Shown piece after piece: positions 1 to 10,940 of a DNA stretch of 32,677 bases (position 1 is the stretch's first letter; each line of letters opens with the position of its first letter). This DNA is from an uncultured Verrucomicrobia subdivision 3 bacterium (GTDB lineage: Bacteria; Verrucomicrobiota; Verrucomicrobiia; Limisphaerales; UBA11358). The notes under the pieces are model-generated. The model was not told where the DNA came from. It was given only the letters and a program-made list of their open reading frames with translations, and did no database searches. Location of the stretch: the NCBI GenBank assembly GCA_903870815.1, contig CAIQEI010000095.1, positions 1 through 32,677 of the forward strand, read 5' to 3'. The translations under genes were made by a program, and so were the position numbers.

Positions 1-2020
1 CACCGACGCGATAGTTGGGACGCGGCACCGGCGTGAGATTGAGGATAACGACAGTGTGATTATTCCCGTCCGCCGTCTGACGCAGGAACGAAAGCACGCT
101 GTTCTCACGGTCATTGCAATCAACCCAGTTAAAACCGGCGTGGTCATAGTCCCCCTGCCACAATCCGGGCGAGGCGGAGTAAAGGCGATTCAAATCCGCC
201 ACAAACTGCTGCAGGCCGCGATGGAAAGGGCCGGCGTCGAGCAACCACCAATCGAGCTGCGCGTTCTCGTTCCACTCGGCGCGCTGGCCGATTTCGCCGC
301 CCATGAACAATAATTTTTTTCCAGGAAAAAGCCACTGATACGCGAGCAGCGTGCGGAGGTTCGCGAATTTCTGCCAATCATCGCCGGGCATCCGGGTGAT
401 CAGCGAGCCTTTTCCGTGGACGACTTCATCGTGCGAAAGCGGCAGCACGAAGTTTTCATTGTGATGGTAAAGCATCGCGAACGTAAGATCGTTCTGATGG
501 TATTTGCGATGCACCGGTTCGCGCTGGAAATAGCCAAGCGTATCGTGCATCCAGCCCATGTTCCACTTGAAGGAAAAACCGAGCCCACCAAGGTAGGGTG
601 GCCGCGTCACCTGCGGCCAGGCGGTGGATTCCTCGGCAATGGTCATCACGCCGGGAAATTCCGTATGGGTGATATGATTGAATTCTTTCAGGAATTCAAT
701 GGCTTCAAGATTTTCGCGCCCGCCGAACTGGTTCGGTATCCATTCGCCCGCCTTGCGGGAGTAATCGAGGTAAAGCATCGAGGCGACGGCATCCACGCGC
801 AAGCCATCGATATGAAAGCGCTCGCACCAGAACAGCGCGTTGGCGACGAGAAAATTGGAGACCTCGTTCCGGCCGAAATTGAAGATCAACGTGCCCCAAT
901 CCTGATGCGCTCCCTTGCGCGGATCCTCATGTTCAAACAGCGCGGTGCCGTCGAATTTTGCCAGCGCCCATTCGTCACGCGGGAAATGCGCGGGCACCCA
1001 GTCCACGATAACCCCGATGCCGGCCGCGTGCAGCGCGTTGACGAGGAATTGAAAATCTTCCGGCGTGCCGAAGCGGCTGGTCGGCGCAAAAAAACCGGTG
1101 ACCTGATAGCCCCATGACGGATAAAACGCGTGCTCGGCCACGGGCAGGAATTCAACGTGGGTGAAACCAAGGCGCGTGACATAATTCACGAGCGGCTGGG
1201 CCAACTCGCGGTAGCTCCACGATTCGGTCGCAGTCTTTTTCTGCCACGAGCCGACGTGCATTTCATAGACGCTCATCGGCGACCGCAGCGGTTCGCGTTG
1301 GCGGCGTTTCTTGAGCCAAGCATCGTCAGTCCATTTGAAGCCCTTGGTTTCCCAGACAATCGCCGCCTGCTTGGGCGCGACCTCGAAGAAAAACCCGAAC
1401 GGGTCGGTGTTTAGCTTGATGCGGCCGTGCGCGTCGCGGATCTCGAATTTGTAATGGGCGCCCTGCCCCACGCTGGGAATGAAAATTTCCCAGACGCCCG
1501 ACGCGCCCAGCAGCCGCATGGAATTAACCCGTCCGTCCCAATTGTTAAAATCGCCAACGACGCTGACACGCTGGGCGTTGGGCGCCCAGACCGCAAAGCT
1601 GGTGCCGTGAACACCGTCAATCGTCCGAAGTTGCGCGCCCAGCTTCTCGTAAATTTTCCGTTCGTCGCCCTTGCCGAACAGATATAAATCCGCCTCGCCG
1701 AGCGTCGGCAAAAAAGAATAAGCATCGCGGGTGCGGCGCATATGACCGGCCTTGTCCGTGATGACGAGGTCGTAGGCATAGACGGAATTGGCCAGCTTGG
1801 TTTCACCCTCAAAAACATCCGTGTTGGGAAGGCGCTTCAGTTCGAACTTGGGCTTGTCCTTTTCATGCACGGGTTGGACTTCGACTTTTTTGGCATCCGG
1901 AAGCAGCGCGCGGATAACAAGGCCGGAGTGGTCGCCAAGCGGATGCATGCCGAGCAGCGTGTGCGGCGACTGATGGGTCAGTTCAACGAGGCTGCGCAGT
2001 TCATCTTTGGTGAGCAACAT
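1..2020 (-). CDS. glgB: 1,4-alpha-glucan branching enzyme GlgB (3' end cut by window)
   Basis: Cytoplasmic GH13 enzyme that makes the alpha-1,6 branches of glycogen. I read 673 codons without a stop from the ATG at 2020 to the window edge, so only the extreme C-terminus is missing (family about 630-730 residues). An N-terminal CBM48-type module (AVWAPNAQRVSVVGDFNNWDG, about 143-163) precedes the catalytic barrel. The catalytic residues are all visible with the E. coli spacing: nucleophile Asp410 in DGLRVDAVAS, acid/base Glu463 in IAEESTAWP, and Asp531 in LSHDEVVHGK. An in-frame stop lies five codons upstream of the ATG, so this is the first possible ATG; there is no clear Shine-Dalgarno. The gene lies 94 bases downstream of the secreted metalloprotease gene with a hairpin between them, so co-transcription is unclear. 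Function is confident. Confidence 0.96.
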   Translation of the reverse strand, partial: MLLTKDELRSLVELTHQSPHTLLGMHPLGDHSGLVIRALLPDAKKVEVQPVHEKDKPKFELKRLPNTDVFEGETKLANSVYAYDLVITDKAGHMRRTRDAYSFLPTLGEADLYLFGKGDERKIYEKLGAQLRTIDGVHGTSFAVWAPNAQRVSVVGDFNNWDGRVNSMRLLGASGVWEIFIPSVGQGAHYKFEIRDAHGRIKLNTDPFGFFFEVAPKQAAIVWETKGFKWTDDAWLKKRRQREPLRSPMSVYEMHVGSWQKKTATESWSYRELAQPLVNYVTRLGFTHVEFLPVAEHAFYPSWGYQVTGFFAPTSRFGTPEDFQFLVNALHAAGIGVIVDWVPAHFPRDEWALAKFDGTALFEHEDPRKGAHQDWGTLIFNFGRNEVSNFLVANALFWCERFHIDGLRVDAVASMLYLDYSRKAGEWIPNQFGGRENLEAIEFLKEFNHITHTEFPGVMTIAEESTAWPQVTRPPYLGGLGFSFKWNMGWMHDTLGYFQREPVHRKYHQNDLTFAMLYHHNENFVLPLSHDEVVHGKGSLITRMPGDDWQKFANLRTLLAYQWLFPGKKLLFMGGEIGQRAEWNENAQLDWWLLDAGPFHRGLQQFVADLNRLYSASPGLWQGDYDHAGFNWVDCNDRENSVLSFLRQTADGNNHTVVILNLTPVPRPNYRVG

Positions 2021-2042
2021 AACGGTTAAAGCTTAACAGAGT

Positions 2043-2065
2043 CTTTGCCGCAAGACACGGCAAAG
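2043..2065. terminator. Perfect 8-bp stem-loop between the metalloprotease gene and glgB
   Basis: CTTTGCCG and CGGCAAAG pair perfectly around a 7-base loop. It sits about 50 bases after the stop of the upstream minus-strand gene and 23 bases before the glgB ATG. No T-run follows in the minus direction, so it may be a weak terminator, an mRNA 3'-end stabiliser or a leader structure of glgB. Confidence 0.35.
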
Positions 2066-2114
2066 CAATGCCAAACCACAAAATTTGCCAGCCACCCAGC
2101 CACCTGGCCGCCGG

Positions 2115-5100
2115 CTAAGGCGACGCCACCCGATAGAAACGAACGCGGTAGTTGGTGGCCGTGCGGTCGGTAAAATTGAACACCGGATTGGCGGCGGTAA
2201 AATTGGTGAGGTCGGCCCACGCTACCGGAACCTGCGCTAGGTTCGTCGCGGCCTGGATGCGGTAGCTGAAATTGGTCTGCAAATTCAGCGCGAAAGCGAA
2301 CCCGTTGGCAAGGGCCAGATAGGGGCCAGCGAAACTGGCCGACGGGACGGGCGCGTTGGTAGCCAGGAAGGCAAAACTGAATTCGCTGGAGTCGCCGCCC
2401 GCCGAAGTCGCCGTGGCGGTGAAGTACTGTCCGGCATAATTACCACTGCTATTGGTCAGCGAGAAATTGGCATTGCCGGAGCCATCAGTGGTCACGCTGA
2501 CGGTGCCGGCGTAAAACCGGCCCTGACCATAGCCGGAAGGATCAGCGGTGAAACCACGATAGACATCAATGAAATATGTGCGGCTCGTCAGGCTATAGAA
2601 TTTACCAAGGACAATTGTGCTACCGGCGTAACCAAAGACATTGGTGATGACGGGATAATTCTGAAAATCATTCGGGCCGGCGAGAAAACCGGTGTGGTTG
2701 GCCGTGACCCCGTCGTTGTTCAGGTCAATGCCCAGTGCGCCGTTGCTGAAAATGGAATTACCGCGGATGGCATTGTTGGTGGTGTCCGCATTCAACAGCT
2801 TCACTCCCGGGCCGCCGGCAAACGCGATCACATTGCCAGCGCCTGCGCCAGTGCCGCCGATGACATTGCCGGTCGCACCGGCTTGCACCAACACATTCCC
2901 CTGGCTATTGCCGAGGGCATTGGTGCCCGTGACATCGGCCCCGAGGATATTGCCCTGAACCAGATTGCCGGCGGTACTGGCGTCGGAAATATAAATGCCA
3001 TAACCCCAGAACCCGGAAATTACGTTGCCCGCCCCCGCCACCGGGCCGCCGATGGTGTTGCTGTTCGCGCCTGCGAAAATGATGACGCCCGAGAACCCGC
3101 TACCCACGGGATGGGCACCGTCCGGGCTCACGCCGAGGTAATTTCCCTCGACCACGTTGGCGGCGCTGGCCGGGCTGGCGAGATAGACGCCATAATAGTT
3201 TCCGGAAATGACATTGCGCGCACCGGGTATTGTGCCGCCGATGATGTTGCCAGGACTGCCATAGGGCAGATAGATGCCGGCAAGGGTATTGGGCACGGCG
3301 TTGGTGCCGGTGATGTCGGTGCCGACGTAATTTCCCGCGACGAGGTTATTGCTGGTGTTGACGTCCGTGAAAAAAACTCCGGCGGTAGTGTTGCCGGAAA
3401 TGACATTGCGCGCACCGGCGACCGTGCCACCGATGGTGTTGCCTTGCGCGCCGCCGGCCAGGAGCACGCCTCCCAAGGCATTGGCAATTGCGTTAGTGCC
3501 GCTCGCGCCCAGGCCGATTATATTGCCCTCGACAAAATTCCCAGTGGCCACCGGGTTGCCAATCTCCACGCCGTAATTGCCGTTACCGGAAAGGACATTA
3601 CCCGCGCCGGCCACTGTGCCGCCGATAATATTTTGAATGCCGCCATAAAGGCCGACACCGCTCAACCCGTTGCCCAGCGAAGCCTGACCGCTGGCATTCA
3701 AGCCAAGATAATTTCCGTCGATGACGTTGCCAACCGTGTTGGTCATAAAGATGCCATATTGCAGGTTGCCGGATAGAATATTCCGCACGAGCCCATTAGT
3801 GCCGCCAATGGTGTTCCCGCCCGCGCCGCCGCCGATGATGACACCGCTTTCGCCGTTAGGCACCGCGTTCGATCCGCTGGCGTCGGGGCCGATGTAATTG
3901 CCGAGGACCGTATTGTTGGTCGTGTTGGCGCCGGTGATGAGGAGGCCGTATTGGAGATTACCGGACAAGATATTTCGTGCGCCGCTGTTCGTCCCACCGA
4001 TAATATTGCCACTGGAACCGTTGCCGATAAAGACACCGCTCAACCCGTTGGGAACGGCGTTTGATCCGCTGGCGCCGGTGCCGATGTAATTGCCGAGAAT
4101 GACGTTGCCGGTCGTGTTCGAGTCGGTAATGAAAACGCCATATTGCGAATTACCAGAAAGGACATTCCGCGCCAGCGCGTTGGTGCCGCCGATGACATTG
4201 CCGCCCGCGCCATTGGCTATGAGAATTCCCTGGTATGCGTTCGGCGCGGCGTTGGTGCCACCGGCACCCAGACCGAACCAGCAGCCGGAAATGGTGTTAT
4301 TGGTCGCATCCGCATATACCAGCGTGAGGCCGTTCCAGTCAAAGCCGGTGAACGAGAGGTTTTTGATCTGGTTGCTTGAAGAGTAAACCAGGACGGTGTC
4401 CGACGTGGACGTTTCAGGAATAATCTGCAAGCCGTCCACTACAATCACCGGCTGATTCGTGAAGCCCCGCTGCGTGGAACCGTCAATCACCATGCCGTTT
4501 GCCACCAGCGGCGGCAGGTGGCCCGTTAGATGGATATTGAACACACCATTGCTGTAGCCGGCGTCGCTCACCGGGATGTTGAACTTAACCGTCGTACCGG
4601 GATTGTCGGTCGCGTAGTAAATCGCCGCGCGCAGACTGCCGGGACCGACATCGGCGGTGGTGGTGACGAGGTTGGTGAGCGGCACGACGGGCGGACCGTA
4701 AAGATACGCCAGCGCCGCGCGGTCGCCGGGGCTGAGACAGTAGTTGCCCAGGCGGAACTGGTAGCGGGGAAAATACGGCGGCTTGGGCTGCTGCGTGGGG
4801 GCCACGCCGGGATTGGTCGAATCAAAATCCCAGCCCAAATGCATGACCGACTCAAAATCGTAAGGGCCGTTGGTAACGGTGGTCGGATCGATCTGAAAAT
4901 AGAAAAGATTGCCGGGCGTGACGTTGTTGGAGATCACCGTCAGAAAGTTGGTCTGGTCAACGCGAATATTTTCATGGTTGAAACCGAACGAATGGCCCAT
5001 CTCGTGCGCGACCTGCGCGCGGCTGAGGCTGGAAACGGTGACCACCTGCGGATTGGTGCCGGGGAAGACGTGGTTAAGAAAGTTGGTGTTGTAATCGAAC

Positions 5101-5390
5101 AGAATCCAGTGCGTCTGGCTGGTGTGCGAGACGAACTTCACGTTCCCGGCCAGCTCCCATTCGCGCAGTCCGGCAAGATAGGTATTCGTCTGCGCGGCGG
5201 TTAGCGTGTTGGTAAATTCATACGGCACGATGCCATTGGTCCACGGCACGGTCGCGGGCGTGGTGCCGGCGTAGAAATTCCCCGCCGAAATCGAACCGGA
5301 AGCCAGCAGCCACACAACTCCAGCCAGAAACAACCATTCCCTCCGCCGGCGGACAGCCGGACCAGCCTGTTTTAGAATGGCACCAATCAT
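2115..5390 (-). CDS. Secreted astacin-like metalloprotease with CSLREA and beta-helix repeats
   Basis: Likely secreted protein of 1091 residues from the ATG at 5390. A signal peptide (RRRREW then a hydrophobic core ending ASGSISAG) is followed by an astacin/M12A-like domain: zinc motif HEMGHSFGFNHE at about 129-140, then RVDQ, and Met-turn SVMHL at about 181-185. A CSLREA-like stretch (VGPGSLRAAIYYA) leads into about eight beta-helix repeats of 62-64 residues (about 371-877). The last 55 residues form the YRIQA-TNL...RFYRV module typical of secreted verrucomicrobial proteins. The start is ambiguous: AGGAGGTG lies directly against the ATG at 5390; ATG 5405 and TTG 5429 are in frame upstream. 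Astacin normally has Tyr after the Met-turn His; here it is Leu. Proteolysis is inferred from the motifs; substrate unknown. The beta-helix suggests surface display or glycan binding. Confidence 0.85.
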   Translation of the reverse strand: MIGAILKQAGPAVRRRREWLFLAGVVWLLASGSISAGNFYAGTTPATVPWTNGIVPYEFTNTLTAAQTNTYLAGLREWELAGNVKFVSHTSQTHWILFDYNTNFLNHVFPGTNPQVVTVSSLSRAQVAHEMGHSFGFNHENIRVDQTNFLTVISNNVTPGNLFYFQIDPTTVTNGPYDFESVMHLGWDFDSTNPGVAPTQQPKPPYFPRYQFRLGNYCLSPGDRAALAYLYGPPVVPLTNLVTTTADVGPGSLRAAIYYATDNPGTTVKFNIPVSDAGYSNGVFNIHLTGHLPPLVANGMVIDGSTQRGFTNQPVIVVDGLQIIPETSTSDTVLVYSSSNQIKNLSFTGFDWNGLTLVYADATNNTISGCWFGLGAGGTNAAPNAYQGILIANGAGGNVIGGTNALARNVLSGNSQYGVFITDSNTTGNVILGNYIGTGASGSNAVPNGLSGVFIGNGSSGNIIGGTNSGARNILSGNLQYGLLITGANTTNNTVLGNYIGPDASGSNAVPNGESGVIIGGGAGGNTIGGTNGLVRNILSGNLQYGIFMTNTVGNVIDGNYLGLNASGQASLGNGLSGVGLYGGIQNIIGGTVAGAGNVLSGNGNYGVEIGNPVATGNFVEGNIIGLGASGTNAIANALGGVLLAGGAQGNTIGGTVAGARNVISGNTTAGVFFTDVNTSNNLVAGNYVGTDITGTNAVPNTLAGIYLPYGSPGNIIGGTIPGARNVISGNYYGVYLASPASAANVVEGNYLGVSPDGAHPVGSGFSGVIIFAGANSNTIGGPVAGAGNVISGFWGYGIYISDASTAGNLVQGNILGADVTGTNALGNSQGNVLVQAGATGNVIGGTGAGAGNVIAFAGGPGVKLLNADTTNNAIRGNSIFSNGALGIDLNNDGVTANHTGFLAGPNDFQNYPVITNVFGYAGSTIVLGKFYSLTSRTYFIDVYRGFTADPSGYGQGRFYAGTVSVTTDGSGNANFSLTNSSGNYAGQYFTATATSAGGDSSEFSFAFLATNAPVPSASFAGPYLALANGFAFALNLQTNFSYRIQAATNLAQVPVAWADLTNFTAANPVFNFTDRTATNYRVRFYRVASP
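2760..4280 (-). repeat. About eight in-frame ~190-bp repeats encoding beta-helix turns
   Basis: Eight consecutive units of 62-64 residues (about 186-192 bp) share the pattern GxNAxPN-x-GV-I-x-GN-IGGT-x-ARNVxSGN-x-YGV-x-NxVxGNYIG. Units 1-3 are the most alike (IGGTN, SGNxQYG, GASGSNAVPNG); units 7 and 8 are the most diverged. This is protein-level tandem duplication within one ORF, not a CRISPR or an intergenic repeat. Boundaries are approximate. Confidence 0.8.
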
Positions 5391-5584
5391 CACCTCCTGA
5401 CACATAAGCGGATTAGATGCTTTCTGCAAGCATGTTTAATTTCCAGCGGGGGTTCAAGGAAGCTGGTAATTGGCGGATAGTGATTTGAACAGTGGTTGGA
5501 TAGGTTTGGATTCAGCCGGATTGGAACGGGTCGGGCTTCCCATATGGTGTTTCCCCACCTGAATTTGCCGGAGGGAAAATGAAA

Positions 5585-5615
5585 CAGGCCGGAGAATCAA
5601 AAATTCTCCGGCCTG
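5585..5615 (-). terminator. Rho-independent terminator of nrdJ
   Basis: A perfect 13-bp stem (CAGGCCGGAGAAT with ATTCTCCGGCCTG) closes a 5-base loop. In the minus direction it starts 17 bases after the nrdJ stop and is followed by TTTCATTTT. It is the clearest terminator in the window and separates nrdJ from the metalloprotease gene. Confidence 0.85.
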
Positions 5616-5631
5616 CGGTTCCCCCACCAAA

Positions 5632-8709
<3,078 letters not shown>

Positions 8710-8789
8710 GGTAATCTCCAGGTTAATTTTTTACACTTTATCCGGTCGGTTTCAAGCGAGACAGAAACCCGCCGGGACTTAAAATCCGT

Positions 8790-8825
8790 CAATTTTCAGG
8801 AAAAACGGGGTTTTCCTCAAAACTG
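8790..8825 (-). promoter_or_regulatory. Long stem-loop in the nrdJ leader
   Basis: A 15-bp stem with one mismatch and one G-U pair (as minus-strand RNA) closes a 6-base loop; its inner 7 bp (AGGAAAA/TTTTCCT, 8798-8817) are perfect. It ends about 80 bases before the nrdJ ATG. It could be an attenuator, an RNA-stability element or a protein-binding site. I see no B12-box consensus that would make this a cobalamin riboswitch. Confidence 0.45.
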
Positions 8826-8829
8826 AAGC

Positions 8830-8847
8830 TCCCCTACTAATTGGGGA
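8830..8847 (-). promoter_or_regulatory. Second, smaller stem-loop in the nrdJ leader
   Basis: TCCCC and GGGGA pair around an 8-base loop, immediately upstream (minus direction) of the long leader hairpin. Together they form a two-hairpin array in the 283-base gap between der and nrdJ, which otherwise holds only AT-rich sequence around 8880-8935 that could carry the promoter. Confidence 0.35.
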
Positions 8848-8992
8848 ACGGATGCCATGATGCTACCACCGGTTGTGGATTTCAAGAAAATTTTACAAAA
8901 AAGTTACACGAATGATATTCCCAAATGAAATCAAGCGAATCGGCAGATTTCCGGTGCCGGAACCCGACTTATTCCCACCGGTGAACAATCTT

Positions 8993-10609
8993 TTATCGTC
9001 GCCCTTTGGCGCGGTTGCTGCCTCGCGCGCCGGATTTTTTGGAGGTCCGCTTTTCCCGCTTCACGCCGAATTGATAGCCGGATTTTCCCGGCGTTTGAGG
9101 CTGCGCCGGCCGGAATTTCCGTTTCGGCAGGACGGTTTTCGGCCGTGCTTTCGGCACCAGCACAATCGGACAGCCTTCGTAGCCAAACGCCGTGCGCAGT
9201 TCATTCGCCAGGCTTTTTTTATATTGGTCGGAAAACAGTTCGTCGCGGTTCACGAATAGCAGAAACGTCGGCGGCGCCTGCCGCACCTGCGTGGCGTAAT
9301 AAAATTTCAGCCGGTGACCGGCAGCGCTGATGGGCTGACGCCGTTCGACGGCGTCGTTGATCGTGCGGTTCAGGATGGCCGTGGGAATTTTCTGCTGTAA
9401 TTGCGCGGCGACGTAGCGCACCGCTTCGAGCAACCGGTCCAGATGAAAACCGGTCGTGGCGGAGGTGAAAATCACGGGCGCGTAATCGAGGAAAAACAAT
9501 TTATCCTGCACCCACGTCCCGAACTCGCTCAGCGTGGTGAGTTTCTTGGCCGTGCCTTCGGTGCGCTTCTTCAGTTCGCGCGAGGCGATTTCCTCCTCGC
9601 GCGCCTTGCGGATTTCATCGGCGAACAAATCCCATTTGTTGATGACAATGATGCACGCGCGGCGCTGCTCGACGATGGTGTCGGCGATTTTCTTATCCTG
9701 CTCGGTGACGCCCACCTCGGCGTCAATCACCAGCACGGTGATGTCGCTGCGGGCGATGGACTCCTGCGCGCGCTGCACACTGAAAAATTCCACCGAGTCA
9801 TCCACCTGGCGGGTTTTGCGCATCCCGGCGGTATCAATCAAAATGTATTTCGAGTGCACGCCGTCGGTCTCCACCTCGAACGGCACGTCCACGGAATCGC
9901 GCGTGGTGCCGGCGATGGGCGAGACGATGACGCGCTTGGAATTGGTGAGCGCATTGATGATGGAGGATTTGCCGACGTTTGGCCGGCCGACGATGGCGAG
10001 CTTGAGCGGTGATGAGTGACGGGTGGCGGGTGACGATTTTATACCCCCGCCAGTCGCGGGAGATTCCGGGTCAGTTATCATTTCTCCCTCGTCACTCGGC
10101 ACAACCGGCAAGAACGCCGTCGCCGCGTTCATCAGGTTCTGGATGCCCTCACCGTGAATGGCGCTGACGGGGAAAATTTTCTCAAAGCCGAGCCGGGCAA
10201 ATTCATCCATGCCTTTTTCCGCGCGCGCCGTGTCCACCTTGTTCACGGCGACCAAAACGGGCTTGCCGCTCTTGCGCAGGCGCTGCGCCACCTCAGCGTC
10301 CAGCGGCACGATGCCTTCCTGCACGTTGACGACGAGGATGATGGCGTCCGCCGATTCGATAGCCATGCCGACCTGCTCCACCGCGGCCTTGATGATAACG
10401 TCGCCGGATTTTTCGCCGCGCAATAGGCCGATGCCGCCGGTGTCCATGAGCGTGTAGGGTCGCCCCTGCCATTCGGCCTCCACGCTGACACGGTCGCGCG
10501 TGACGCCGGGCTGGTCGTGTACAATCGCAATGCGTTTTTTGACGATGCGATTGAACAGCGCGGATTTGCCGACGTTGGGCCGGCCGACGATAGCGATGAG
10601 TCCTGACAT
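8993..10609 (-). CDS. der: Ribosome-assembly GTPase Der (EngA) with an expanded inter-domain linker
   Basis: Double-GTPase that acts in 50S subunit maturation. Two G domains each begin with GRPNVGKS (about 9-16 and 208-215), with NKVD and NKWD G4 motifs and DTGG/DTAG G3 motifs. A KH-like domain (PPTFLLFVNRDELFSDQY) and a basic tail rich in Lys and Arg follow. The start is the ATG at 10609 (MSGLIAIVGRPNVGKS); an upstream TTG is less likely. The 538-residue length exceeds the usual 430-490, partly because the linker at about 171-201 is expanded. That linker is encoded by a short GTGACGGGTG-type repeat (see findings), giving low-complexity residues such as SSPATRHSSP. The motifs are intact, so the protein is probably functional. 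Confidence 0.95.
   Translation of the reverse strand: MSGLIAIVGRPNVGKSALFNRIVKKRIAIVHDQPGVTRDRVSVEAEWQGRPYTLMDTGGIGLLRGEKSGDVIIKAAVEQVGMAIESADAIILVVNVQEGIVPLDAEVAQRLRKSGKPVLVAVNKVDTARAEKGMDEFARLGFEKIFPVSAIHGEGIQNLMNAATAFLPVVPSDEGEMITDPESPATGGGIKSSPATRHSSPLKLAIVGRPNVGKSSIINALTNSKRVIVSPIAGTTRDSVDVPFEVETDGVHSKYILIDTAGMRKTRQVDDSVEFFSVQRAQESIARSDITVLVIDAEVGVTEQDKKIADTIVEQRRACIIVINKWDLFADEIRKAREEEIASRELKKRTEGTAKKLTTLSEFGTWVQDKLFFLDYAPVIFTSATTGFHLDRLLEAVRYVAAQLQQKIPTAILNRTINDAVERRQPISAAGHRLKFYYATQVRQAPPTFLLFVNRDELFSDQYKKSLANELRTAFGYEGCPIVLVPKARPKTVLPKRKFRPAQPQTPGKSGYQFGVKREKRTSKKSGARGSNRAKGRR
10010..10104. repeat. GTGACGGGTG-type imperfect inverted repeat inside der
   Basis: On the plus strand 10010-10036 reads as runs of GTGAxGxGTGACGGGTG; the other arm near 10086-10097 reads CCCTCGTCACTC. 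An inner stem TGGCGGG (10024-10030) pairs with CCCGCCA (10046-10052). A similar sequence lies between dnaJ and rsmE. This looks like a member of a small dispersed intergenic repeat family that here is translated as the Der linker. Confidence 0.5.
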
Positions 10610-10657
10610 GATGGCAGGATAATGGAAATTGCCGCCCGGCAAAAGGCAAAAGCCGGA

Positions 10658-10816
10658 TCATTTGGCAAGCGGCAAAGCCACTGCAGCCAGAATCAACACC
10701 ATACCAACCCCATCATAACCAGCGGCCAGTGCGCGTGTTCCCAGTGCCGGAAGATTAAGATGAGCGCACCGCCGCCGGCAGGACGGATAGCGCGCAAACC
10801 ATCCGAACTTTTTCAC
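10658..10816 (-). pseudogene. Possible decayed or frameshifted small membrane-protein ORF
   Basis: In the 331-base gap between der and the TPR gene an ORF runs from GTG at 10816 to TGA at 10658 (52 aa). Its ends look like protein (VKKFGWFARYPS and GMVLILAAVALPLAK), but its middle is odd (CRRRCAHLNLP). The overlapping +1 frame has a natural-looking middle (GGGALILIFRHWEHAHWPL, then VMMGL). A composite through two compensating shifts would give a two-helix membrane protein of about 53 residues. It could be a decayed gene, sequence error, or coincidence. I do not recognise a family. Apart from this I see nothing in 10610-10940. Confidence 0.3.
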
Positions 10817-10940
10817 CGTGATCAATTGCCCCATGGTTTGCCAGGCGTGACCGGGTTGCTGGATTGAATGGCCGCGTGGCGAGCATAAATTAAATTCCGG
10901 GGATGATTTTATTCATAGATTGCAAATTGATTTGTTTGTT

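Noticed and set aside
2694-3776. 360-codon plus-strand frame opposite the beta-helix repeats
   Set aside because: The periodic pattern in it simply mirrors the coding repeats of the real gene; no start context or domain.
2760-4280. CRISPR-like periodicity
   Set aside because: The unit is about 190 bp, lies in frame, and encodes beta-helix turns; there are no short identical repeats with unique spacers and no cas genes.
8710-8992. Cobalamin riboswitch for nrdJ
   Set aside because: I found no B12-box consensus or the expected multi-helix core; only two simple hairpins are present.
10622-10867. 81-codon plus-strand frame between der and the TPR gene
   Set aside because: Composition is random-looking and it overlaps the more protein-like minus-strand frames described as a possible pseudogene.
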